DNA from: JAIBBG01 sp046304755
GTDB lineage: Bacteria > Bacteroidota > Bacteroidia > Flavobacteriales_D > Sanyastnellaceae
Direction of reading: 5' to 3'
DNA length: 21,587 nt
Assembly: GCA_046304755.1 (NCBI GenBank)
Contig: JBKCDO010000053.1
Coordinates: forward strand, 1 to 21,587
Under the pieces are notes generated by a model. It was not told the DNA's origin and searched no databases. It worked only from the letters and a program-made list of their open reading frames with translations. Positions 14,663 through 21,587 of the stretch are shown here, piece by piece. The translations under genes and the position numbers were made by a program. Numbering within the stretch: the first letter of the stretch is position 1; every line of letters begins with the position of its first letter.

Positions 14663-16207
14663 ATGCAGCAGGAACCCGTTATCGCTCCGCGTGGCATCGC
14701 GCTTCAGATAGGCATCACTGCCTGGCTCGCTGCACTGTGTTCATTGCCTTTACTGCGATTCGGCGCTGCGCTCGATGCACACTGGACCATCGCTTGGCCG
14801 GCGCTGCTCGCACTCGTTTTTGTGGGGCTGGTTTTGAAACTAATCACCCTTTCGCCGCGATTCTTTTGGGTCTTGGCCGCTGTTCTTGTCTTGATTGCCG
14901 TTCAACAGGCCGTTGGAAAGGAAAGCTATAACGAGGACATACTCTTGCTCGTTGCTTTTCTGCTGTTGTTATCGCTGCAGCCAACCGATAGGTTGCGCAA
15001 TAGTTCCACTGCGCGCGTTATGCTGTCGTTGCTGTGGGGCAGTTATACAATACTACTCGTGGTGCTTCTGGTTCAAAATAGTCTGACGCTAGGGTATTCC
15101 CATGAGTCCACCTACGCTATCAAGCCACTTTTTGCCCATCGCAACATCGCCATCGAGTCCTATACCCTGTGGAGTATTGCTGCCTTCGCCTTGCTAGGGT
15201 CGAGCCGCATGCGGTGGCTACTTCTTGCCGCTGCTACCGGTATCATTGTCGTCTACCAAGTGCGTACAGCACTCATCGGTGTCGCGCTTTTTGGTGCCTT
15301 CGAGATTATCCGAAACTTTCGCCACGAGCGCTGGTTCAAGTGGTGCCTGGCATTCGGAATAGCACTGCTTGTAGCCATGCAGCTTACCTTCTCGCACTTG
15401 CGCACACCCGCGCAAAAACACCGCTTCGATGCATTGCCCGATCTCGTAAAAAACCTCGACCTCAACTATAACCTCACGCGCGCAGAGAGTTCATCCGAAC
15501 GACTCATCATGTGGAAATGGACTGGTGAGCGAATCAATCTTCTCGGCAATGGTATCGGCTCCTGGAAATTCGAAGCCGAAGGATACATCGGCGCCGCACT
15601 GGGTAAGTGTGAACTCATGGTGCGTCACCCGCACGCCGATCTACTCAAATTGATCTTCGAGGCGGGGATCATATTCACTTTTCTTTTTCTCGCATGGTGG
15701 TTGGTCTTTATCAAACCGTCTCTTCGCTCTGTGATTGTGTTTCTGCCCATGCTCGTTTTCGCATTTCCAACGGAACGCGGTGAAACACTTGGCGCTCTGA
15801 TGATTCTGTTGCTGTGCACGTCGAAACCCCAACCGGTTCAAAAGGGCTTTGCGCTGCTGCCCGCGCTTGCCGTCACCACCTTGTTGCTCATGGTGTCCAT
15901 CGGATGGAGTCGCAGTCAGCATTGCCTGGGAAAAGCCATGCGCGATCCGCTTGTATTGAAAACAACATCACCTGCCGACCGAAAACTGCTCGATGCTTTT
16001 CCCTTCGATATCGTTCTGAATCGATTGCCTACCTATCAGGCCATCGTTCTCGCCGATGCCGGACAATCACAAGCTGCTTGTGAGCTGCTGACGGGCGTAT
16101 TGAGTAAACATCCCAACGACCAAGGTGCCTTGCGACTCCTTACTCGACTCGGCGGTGAACTTCCGGCCAATGCCGTGGTGTGCGACTCATTAACAACCTC
16201 GCCTTGA
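14663..16207 (+). CDS. O-antigen ligase-like (WaaL/Wzy_C family) membrane protein
   Basis: A 514-residue polytopic inner-membrane protein with about ten hydrophobic segments. The Wzy_C-type region includes an arginine at 201 (QVRTALIG), a large periplasmic loop of roughly 245-330 with RLIMWKWTGE (280-289) and GNGIGSW (295-301), and HPHADLLKLIFEAG (322-335), equivalent to the HNxxLxxLxExG motif of ligases. These enzymes transfer undecaprenyl-linked glycan to lipid A-core or polymerise glycan. Residues after about 430 form a short soluble tail that looks like a single TPR-like helix pair (NRLPTYQAIVLADAGQSQAACELLTGVL). No glycosyltransferase cluster surrounds it, but T9SS cargo genes lie on both sides. 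WaaL and polymerase Wzy cannot be told apart by eye; other O-glycan ligases are possible. Confidence 0.8.
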   Translation: MQQEPVIAPRGIALQIGITAWLAALCSLPLLRFGAALDAHWTIAWPALLALVFVGLVLKLITLSPRFFWVLAAVLVLIAVQQAVGKESYNEDILLLVAFLLLLSLQPTDRLRNSSTARVMLSLLWGSYTILLVVLLVQNSLTLGYSHESTYAIKPLFAHRNIAIESYTLWSIAAFALLGSSRMRWLLLAAATGIIVVYQVRTALIGVALFGAFEIIRNFRHERWFKWCLAFGIALLVAMQLTFSHLRTPAQKHRFDALPDLVKNLDLNYNLTRAESSSERLIMWKWTGERINLLGNGIGSWKFEAEGYIGAALGKCELMVRHPHADLLKLIFEAGIIFTFLFLAWWLVFIKPSLRSVIVFLPMLVFAFPTERGETLGALMILLLCTSKPQPVQKGFALLPALAVTTLLLMVSIGWSRSQHCLGKAMRDPLVLKTTSPADRKLLDAFPFDIVLNRLPTYQAIVLADAGQSQAACELLTGVLSKHPNDQGALRLLTRLGGELPANAVVCDSLTTSP

Positions 16208-16227
16208 TGCATTTCAGATAAATATCA

Positions 16228-16257
16228 TTGCAGCAATCACCGTCAAACCTAATTTTG
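16228..16257 (+). promoter_or_regulatory. Promoter of the T9SS type A cargo gene
   Basis: TTG (16228-16230), 19 nt, TAATTTTG (16250-16257): exact elements and spacing. The -7 box ends 5 nt before the ATG at 16263. The -33 element is covered by a small palindrome, ATTGC-A-GCAAT (16227-16237), which could be an operator or chance. Confidence 0.75.
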
Positions 16258-16262
16258 ATTTC

Positions 16263-17165
16263 ATGAAAAAAATGCTACGCGCGGTTTTGGTAATTCTGGC
16301 TGTTTCAACGTTAAGCTTATCATGGGCGGGTTGGCAGTTTGTCTTCACAACGAATCAAGAGTCCTCTGCCGCTTGGGCTGCGATTGACGCAGTCGAAACA
16401 ACCACAATCACCAACGATTCTCATCGTGCTCAAGCCCTCAAATCGGCGATGATGACAGAAACCCTAAGTTGCACAAGCGACGTGGATCAAAATGGAATTC
16501 CGCTCGAAGCGTATCTCAACGTAGGATTGGTTACCGAAACACTAACCTGCACCATATTCCTCGACGCACAGGGTAGCGACATTACTGAGTTGGCATGGCC
16601 ACTCTATTGTGAAGGTGCCTTCTTGGAATCAATATGGCCGGGCTATTATACCTACACCTATACTACAATCCCATTTGAAATTACAGGCGACATCTTAGTC
16701 GATCCCTTTACAGTGCATACTTATTCCTATCCGTCAAATCCGGGTAGTGTGTACTTGTGGATTGTTGATGGTGGAACAATCATCGCCGGACAAGGCACGG
16801 CCAATGCAACGATCGTTTGGGATAACGACGGATACGGATTTGTTGGTGTAGTTGAAGTGTTGGATGGAACTTGCCCGGGCGTGTTGGTCTCTGATTTAGT
16901 CCTGATTGGCAACGTTGCCGTTGATGAACTGACTACACAACCGCACTGGTCAATGTATCCGTCACCCGCCGATGCCACGCTGAATTTGGTCAGCGATGTG
17001 CACCAGCAGCAGTGCGAAGTGAAACTCATCGATCTCAGCGGTCGCGTGTGTCATCAAGCACTGATGAGCGGAAAGCAATTCGCTATCGACACATCATCAC
17101 TGGCTGAAGGTGTGTACATCCTTTCTGCCGGAAGAAGTATTCACAAAGTCGTGGTGAAGCACTAG
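16263..17165 (+). CDS. Secreted protein with T9SS type A sorting domain
   Basis: A 300-residue exported protein of unknown function. It has a signal peptide (KK, hydrophobic 8-20, cleavage near WAG 21-23) and a PKD/Ig-like region around 150-205 (GSVYLWIVDGGTIIAGQGT, then VWDNDGYGFVGVVEV). The last about 70 residues are a Por-type T9SS C-terminal domain: MYPSPADATLNL (231-242), VKLIDLSGRVC (253-263) and LAEGVYILSAG (280-290). Type A domains are cleaved by PorU, and the protein is linked to A-LPS or released. A short internal duplication is visible: residues 64-78 and 90-104 share TETLxCT and a D..Q.G pattern with a 26-residue period. It has its own promoter and faces aroK, whose stop codon lies 1 nt beyond its own. 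Confidence 0.87.
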   Translation: MKKMLRAVLVILAVSTLSLSWAGWQFVFTTNQESSAAWAAIDAVETTTITNDSHRAQALKSAMMTETLSCTSDVDQNGIPLEAYLNVGLVTETLTCTIFLDAQGSDITELAWPLYCEGAFLESIWPGYYTYTYTTIPFEITGDILVDPFTVHTYSYPSNPGSVYLWIVDGGTIIAGQGTANATIVWDNDGYGFVGVVEVLDGTCPGVLVSDLVLIGNVAVDELTTQPHWSMYPSPADATLNLVSDVHQQQCEVKLIDLSGRVCHQALMSGKQFAIDTSSLAEGVYILSAGRSIHKVVVKH

Positions 17166-17166
17166 G

Positions 17167-17667
17167 CTAAGGACTCTTTAGCAACGAAATCATAGCGTCA
17201 ACCGGTGTGCTGATGGCGCCGTCATTGCTCACGGTGTGCTGCGCTTTCGCGTAAAAAGGTTCTCGTTCGGTTAAAAGATTTTCAAGCGAAAAATCGGCTT
17301 GACGAAGTACAGGGCGTTCATCGGAAGTGCTTTCAATTCGTTGCTGTAATGTCTCGATAGAACAGTGCAGATAAAGCGTAACACCGGCGGCATTCATGAG
17401 TTTCATGTTGTCATGGAAGCACGGTGTTCCGCCGCCTGTTGCAATCACAGCCGCCTGTGTGGTTTGAATTATCGTTTGCAATTCTTCCGACTCACAGTGC
17501 CTGAAATACGCTTCTCCTTTTTGCTCAAACAACTTAGAGATAGTCAGTCCTTCTCGCTCTTCGATGCGTCGGTCGAGATCGATAAACGGCAACTCAAGGC
17601 GCTCGGCGAGTACTGCACCAACAGTGGATTTACCACTTCCCATCGGACCGATTAAAAAGATGCGCAT
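17167..17667 (-). CDS. aroK: Shikimate kinase
   Basis: A cytoplasmic enzyme phosphorylating shikimate to shikimate-3-phosphate with ATP, the fifth step of chorismate synthesis. It has 166 residues, typical for AroK. Walker A GPMGSGKST is at 7-15. Shikimate contacts are Asp32 (DLDRRIE), Arg56 (FRHCESEE) and the GGG at 78-80 (ATGGGTP). The lid arginine is in DERP (116-119), and Arg135 in REPFY completes the site. All key residues are present. ATG 17667 is the only sensible start, since MRIFLIGPMG places the P-loop at the normal distance. It is monocistronic, convergent with the T9SS cargo gene and divergent from clpB; no other aro gene is in the window. No clear -7 box was found upstream. Confidence 0.95.
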   Translation of the reverse strand: MRIFLIGPMGSGKSTVGAVLAERLELPFIDLDRRIEEREGLTISKLFEQKGEAYFRHCESEELQTIIQTTQAAVIATGGGTPCFHDNMKLMNAAGVTLYLHCSIETLQQRIESTSDERPVLRQADFSLENLLTEREPFYAKAQHTVSNDGAISTPVDAMISLLKSP

Positions 17668-17799
17668 GTGTTGATCGAAATCAGGCTGACAATCGGTCGC
17701 GATAATACAACGCCGACCTACATTTCGTCAGAAAAAGATCACAGGTTCGGCCAAAATTTCCGCAAATCAGGCTTGGTCTCGGAGTTGTAAACGGCCCAT

Positions 17800-17807
17800 C
17801 AAATTTG
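17800..17807 (+). promoter_or_regulatory. Probable -7 box of clpB
   Basis: CAAATTTG, one mismatch from TAnnTTTG, ends 6 nt before the ATG at 17814. The TTG at 17805-17807 belongs to this box and should not be taken as the start codon. A second box-like TACATTTC (17719-17726) lies upstream in the 146-nt gap. No heat-shock element is recognised. Confidence 0.4.
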
Positions 17808-17813
17808 AAAAAC

Positions 17814-20432
17814 ATGGATTTCTCAAAATTCACTTTAAAAACCCAGGAGGCCATTCAGAAGGCGCAGCAAGTCGCCCTCGAACACGGCCAACAAACCATA
17901 GAGAATGCACACCTGCTGAAAGGTATTTTTCTCGCAGATGATTCGGTCACTCCGTTTCTCTTGAAGAAGATGAACGTCAATTTTCCGATGGTTCAACAGG
18001 CGCTTGATAAGATTGTGTCAAGCTATGCGAAGGTCAGTGGTGGAAACATGACACTCTCGTCCGAAGCCAACACTGCCATCAATCGCGCACAGAATTACCT
18101 CAAAGAATTCAACGATGAGTTTGTTGCCATCGAGCATTTGTTCATGGCCATTGCAGAGGGCAATGACAAGACATCACAGATGCTGCGTGATGCCGGAGTA
18201 TCGGTGAAAGACGTGAAGAAGGCGCTAGCCGAGTTGCGCAAAGGGCAACGGGTGACGTCGGCTTCTCAAGAAGAAACGTATAACTCGTTGGAGAAATACG
18301 CTAAGAATTTGAACAAACTGGCGCGCGACGGTAAGCTCGATCCTGTGATTGGTCGCGATGAAGAAATTCGTCGTGTAATGCAAATTCTTTCGCGTCGCAC
18401 CAAGAATAATCCGATCATCATCGGAGAACCGGGAACGGGTAAAACGGCCATTGCTGAAGGGATTGCACACCGTATCATCAACGGCGATGTTCCCGAGAAT
18501 TTGAAAACAAAGCAGATTTTTTCTCTTGACATGGCCGCGCTGATTGCGGGCGCCAAATACAAGGGTGAGTTTGAAGAGCGTCTGAAATCGGTTGTGAACG
18601 AAGTTCAAAAGAGCGATGGTGAAATCGTTCTCTTCATTGATGAGATTCACACGTTGGTGGGCGCCGGAGGAGGAGAAGGTGCGATGGATGCTGCTAACAT
18701 CCTCAAGCCTGCCTTGGCGCGCGGAGAGTTGCGTGCTATCGGAGCCACAACACTGAACGAGTATCAGAAATATTTCGAAAAGGATAAAGCCCTCGAGCGT
18801 CGTTTTCAGAAAGTCATGATTGACGAGCCCGATCGCGATGCGGCGATTTCTATCCTGCGCGGATTGAAGGACAAATACGAGAACCACCACAAGGTACAAA
18901 TCAAAGACGACGCAATCATTGCCGCGGTAGAACTTTCACAGCGTTACATCACCGATCGCTTTTTGCCGGATAAGGCCATCGATTTGATTGATGAAGCGGC
19001 TTCGAAACTGCGCATGGAGATCAATTCCAAACCAATGGAGCTGGATGAGATCGAGCGAAAAATCATGCAGCTCGAAATCGAACGTGAGGCCATCAAGCGC
19101 GAAGGCGACGAGGTGAAGTTGAACGACCTCAACAAGCTCATCGGGGACATGACCGAGGAGCGTAATGCACTCGCGGCGAAGTGGCAAAGTGAGAAGGATG
19201 TGGTTGAAACGATTCAAACCGCGAAGGCAATGGTCGAAGAGCTCAAATTGCAAGCCGAGCAAGCCGAGCGCGAGGGCAACTACGGACTCGTGGCGGAGAT
19301 TCGCTACGGACGCATCAAGGAGCAGGAACAGCGAATTGAAGAGGGACGTATGAAGTTGCAGGAACTCCAGGCAACATCCAAGATGCTCAAAGAGGAAGTA
19401 GATCCGGAAGAAATTGCGGATGTGGTTTCGCGCTGGACAGGCATTCCCGTCAAGGCATTGGTGGAAAGTGAGCGCGCGAAACTCTTGCGACTGGAAGAAG
19501 AATTGGGCAAGCGTGTGGTTGGTCAGCATGAAGCCATCGCCGCGCTCAGCGATGCGGTGCGCAGAAGCAGGGCAGGATTGAGCGATGAACGCAAGCCCAT
19601 AGGTTCGTTTATTTTCCTCGGCACAACAGGTGTTGGAAAAACAGAATTGGCCAAGGCGCTGAGCGAGTTTTTGTTTAGCGATGAAAACGCCATGTCGCGC
19701 ATCGATATGAGCGAGTACCAGGAGCGTCACACGGTGAGCCGTCTTGTGGGAGCGCCTCCCGGATACGTGGGTTACGATGAAGGCGGGCAGCTTACGGAGG
19801 CGGTGCGCAGAAAACCATATTCGGTCATCTTGTTGGATGAAATCGAAAAGGCGCACCCCGATGTATTCAATGTATTGCTGCAAGTATTGGACGACGGTCG
19901 CTTGACGGATTCCAAAGGACGATTGGTCAACTTCAAGAATACGATTGTGATAATGACCAGCAATCTCGGATCACAGATTATTCAGGAGAATTACGAGAAG
20001 GCGAAAGACCCGGAAGATGCCGAGTTGTTTGAGCGCACCAAACTGGATGTGATGATGGTACTCAAGTCGTCGCTTCGTCCGGAGTTCATCAACCGCGTGG
20101 ATGAGGTCATCATGTTCACACCGCTGGGTAAGCATCAAATCGAGAACATCGTCAAGTTGCAGCTGCATCTGTTGGCCGAGCGCTTGATCAAGTCTGAAAT
20201 CGAAATGGTGGTGACACCGGATGCGTTGAGTTATCTCGCTGCGAAGGGCTTTGATCCGCAATATGGCGCCCGCCCCGTGAAGCGCACTATTCAGAAGGAA
20301 GTCATGAATGAGTTGTCGAAGTATATCCTGAGCGGAAAGATTGATAAATCGGAAGCCGTTGTGCTCGATGTCTTCGACGGACAGATGGTTTTCAGAAAGA
20401 AAATTGATGAGGAAGCGTTGATTGAAGTGTAA
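17814..20432 (+). CDS. clpB: ATP-dependent protein disaggregase ClpB
   Basis: A cytoplasmic hexameric AAA+ chaperone that, with DnaK, threads and rescues aggregated proteins after stress. It has 872 residues, the normal length for ClpB. A double Clp N-terminal repeat (about 1-145) precedes NBD1 with Walker A GEPGTGKT (204-211) and Walker B IVLFIDE (271-277). The long coiled-coil middle domain (about 405-525) separates ClpB from ClpC and ClpA. NBD2 has Walker A GTTGVGKT (603-610), the pore segment GAPPGYVGYDEGG (647-659) and Walker B VILLDE (671-676). The C-terminal domain includes YGARPVKRTIQ (817-827). No ClpP-binding loop is expected or seen. It is a single gene closed by a strong hairpin terminator. 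The ATG at 17814 is chosen over the TTG at 17805, which is part of the -7 box. Confidence 0.98.
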   Translation: MDFSKFTLKTQEAIQKAQQVALEHGQQTIENAHLLKGIFLADDSVTPFLLKKMNVNFPMVQQALDKIVSSYAKVSGGNMTLSSEANTAINRAQNYLKEFNDEFVAIEHLFMAIAEGNDKTSQMLRDAGVSVKDVKKALAELRKGQRVTSASQEETYNSLEKYAKNLNKLARDGKLDPVIGRDEEIRRVMQILSRRTKNNPIIIGEPGTGKTAIAEGIAHRIINGDVPENLKTKQIFSLDMAALIAGAKYKGEFEERLKSVVNEVQKSDGEIVLFIDEIHTLVGAGGGEGAMDAANILKPALARGELRAIGATTLNEYQKYFEKDKALERRFQKVMIDEPDRDAAISILRGLKDKYENHHKVQIKDDAIIAAVELSQRYITDRFLPDKAIDLIDEAASKLRMEINSKPMELDEIERKIMQLEIEREAIKREGDEVKLNDLNKLIGDMTEERNALAAKWQSEKDVVETIQTAKAMVEELKLQAEQAEREGNYGLVAEIRYGRIKEQEQRIEEGRMKLQELQATSKMLKEEVDPEEIADVVSRWTGIPVKALVESERAKLLRLEEELGKRVVGQHEAIAALSDAVRRSRAGLSDERKPIGSFIFLGTTGVGKTELAKALSEFLFSDENAMSRIDMSEYQERHTVSRLVGAPPGYVGYDEGGQLTEAVRRKPYSVILLDEIEKAHPDVFNVLLQVLDDGRLTDSKGRLVNFKNTIVIMTSNLGSQIIQENYEKAKDPEDAELFERTKLDVMMVLKSSLRPEFINRVDEVIMFTPLGKHQIENIVKLQLHLLAERLIKSEIEMVVTPDALSYLAAKGFDPQYGARPVKRTIQKEVMNELSKYILSGKIDKSEAVVLDVFDGQMVFRKKIDEEALIEV

Positions 20433-20463
20433 TCATCGCTAGGGTTTAATAAACAGTGAATGT

Positions 20464-20497
20464 AAAAAGGCAAGTGAACCGTTTCACATGCCTTTTT
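20464..20497. terminator. Bidirectional intrinsic terminator after clpB
   Basis: AAAAAGGCA (20464-20472) pairs with TGCCTTTTT (20489-20497). An inner stem GTGAA (20474-20478)/TTCAC (20483-20487) follows one A-A mismatch, and the loop is CCGT. The T-run on one side and A-run on the other let it work in both directions. It lies 31 nt after the clpB stop and 25 nt before the next gene. Confidence 0.9.
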
Positions 20498-20522
20498 GTT
20501 TGCATTGCATTAAAACACCCTT

Positions 20523-21587
20523 ATGAAAAAAAACCACTACGTTTTTGTTGTTCTCACTGCGATTGTTTTTGGCTTGATGAGCATGACCTCCAACAATGCC
20601 GAATACTCAGCCGGTAAAGCAGGATCCAATGGTTCACCCGGAGAAGGTACCTGTGCGTCGGGAAGCTGCCACAACTCGTTTACGCTCAACAGCGGTCTGG
20701 GTGATGTGGCCGTTGTCGTAACAGGATTAGTTGGAGGGAATCAATATATACCCGGTCAGACTTACAACGTGAGTGTCACGGTATCTCAAAATGGGTTTGG
20801 TCTGTTTGGGTTTGGATTGGAATCGTTACAAAGTTCGGGTGCGAATGCCGGAACGTTTACGCCGGGGGAGGGTTCTCACATACTCAATGCGAATGTGGGG
20901 GGGAACTCACGAGCAACGATTGCACACCAGGACAACTCAGGATTTTCAACCGGAAGCAAAACATGGAGTTTCACATGGACGGCCCCCGTTACGCCCATTC
21001 CGGTTACCTTCTATGCTGCCGGAAATGCTGCTAATAATAACGGAGGTGATGGCGGAGATTACATCTACACCACGTCGTTGGAGTTGATGCCTGCCCCAGC
21101 ATTGGAAGCGCCGGTTATTCAATACACGGATGATTTGGTGATTTGTGAGGGGCAATCCATAACGCTCAGCATTGATCCACAACCGGGAATTTCCTACAAC
21201 TGGCAGAATGCTCTGGGAGCAGTGGTCAGCAGCGGCGAAATATTCATTGCAAGTGAAGCCGATTGTTACACAGTTACTGCATCGGATGATAATAGTTCGG
21301 CAACGTCAGAAACCGTATGCGTTTCAGTGGATGTGGTTAATTCGAATTTCTCCGGACTCGCTCCCATGTATTGCGTAGGAGATGGTCCGGTAACGTTAAT
21401 ACCTGAAGTTGATGGTGGTGTTTTCTCCGGACCCGGCGTGCAGGGCAATGTTTTCGATCCCTCACAGGTTCCCGTGGGTGATTTTCAAGTTGGGTATACC
21501 GTGACTACCGCCTCAGGTTGTGAATTCACCTTGACGCAAGCGGTGAGTGTTCGCGAAATACTACCCGCCGACTTTGTGGATTTGAAT
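20523..21587 (+). CDS. Secreted choice-of-anchor V-like protein (3' end outside the window)
   Basis: The reading frame is open from ATG 20523 to the last base (355 codons) without a stop, so the gene continues. A signal peptide (KK, hydrophobic 6-20, cleavage near NNA 24-26) is followed by SPGEGTCASGSCH (38-50) and a beta-rich domain (about 55-190; YIPGQTYNVSVTVSQ, GFGLFGFGLE), like the Reeler-type or choice-of-anchor V proteins of Bacteroidota. Two Ig-like modules follow (about 195-270, with VICEGQSITL; about 275-345, with YCVGDGPVTL and FSGPGV). The family usually ends in a T9SS signal, which would lie beyond the window. Cys44, Cys49 and His50 form CX4CH, a possible but unproven haem c site. 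Function is unknown. No TAnnTTTG box precedes the ATG. Confidence 0.85.
   Translation, partial: MKKNHYVFVVLTAIVFGLMSMTSNNAEYSAGKAGSNGSPGEGTCASGSCHNSFTLNSGLGDVAVVVTGLVGGNQYIPGQTYNVSVTVSQNGFGLFGFGLESLQSSGANAGTFTPGEGSHILNANVGGNSRATIAHQDNSGFSTGSKTWSFTWTAPVTPIPVTFYAAGNAANNNGGDGGDYIYTTSLELMPAPALEAPVIQYTDDLVICEGQSITLSIDPQPGISYNWQNALGAVVSSGEIFIASEADCYTVTASDDNSSATSETVCVSVDVVNSNFSGLAPMYCVGDGPVTLIPEVDGGVFSGPGVQGNVFDPSQVPVGDFQVGYTVTTASGCEFTLTQAVSVREILPADFVDLN

Noticed and set aside
17719..17726. TACATTTC as a second clpB promoter.
   Set aside because: It has no -33 element at the right distance and lies 87 nt from the start; kept only as a note under clpB.
18936..19883. 315-codon minus-strand frame (and a 224-codon one at 18225-18899).
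   Set aside because: Both lie entirely antisense to clpB, whose Walker motifs and full length are certain. They arise from its codon bias.

Overview
The window is from a member of the Bacteroidota, probably a Flavobacteriales- or Cryomorphaceae-like marine or freshwater lineage. Three things point there: secreted proteins with type IX secretion system (T9SS) C-terminal signals of both type A and type B, Bacteroidota promoters (TTG, 19-21 nt, TAnnTTTG), and start codons without Shine-Dalgarno sequences. Base composition looks even, and I see no insertion sequence, prophage, CRISPR array or rRNA.

Layout. Positions 1-600 hold a tRNA-Pro(TGG)/tRNA-Arg(TCT) pair with a clear promoter, a long hairpin between the tRNAs and two consecutive terminators. 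On the minus strand lie tRNA-Ser(GCT) and an SLC13/DASS sodium-coupled anion transporter. Divergent from the transporter are an RlmD/TrmA-family RNA uracil methyltransferase and a PyrR-like phosphoribosyltransferase. The latter meets, stop codon over stop codon, a 9.7-kb minus-strand gene for a giant cell-surface protein of about 3,200 residues. I count about 33 Ig-like/PKD modules and a type B T9SS sorting domain in it. Next are a minus-strand helix-turn-helix/coiled-coil regulator, a divergent O-antigen-ligase-like membrane protein, a small type A T9SS cargo protein, shikimate kinase (aroK, minus), the ClpB disaggregase, a strong terminator, and the 5' part of a further secreted protein (choice-of-anchor V type, with a CX4CH motif) that runs off the window.

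How the genes relate. Most of the window is ordinary housekeeping (translation, RNA modification, nucleotide and aromatic metabolism, proteostasis), read mostly from single-gene promoters. The accessory theme is the cell surface: two T9SS cargo proteins, one further secreted protein whose C-terminus is not visible, and an O-antigen-ligase-like enzyme. In other Bacteroidota, type A T9SS cargo is attached to an LPS whose O-chain is added by a WaaL-type ligase, so a functional link is possible but not proven.

Most notable: (1) the 16 central Ig-like modules of the giant protein form a higher-order repeat of three modules (846-888 bp); (2) for most protein genes the promoter -7 box ends only 4-6 nt before the ATG, implying leaderless or nearly leaderless mRNAs, and at two genes a TTG inside the box mimics a start codon; (3) the giant gene has no ATG in its first 86 codons and a promoter-like sequence inside its longest possible reading frame.
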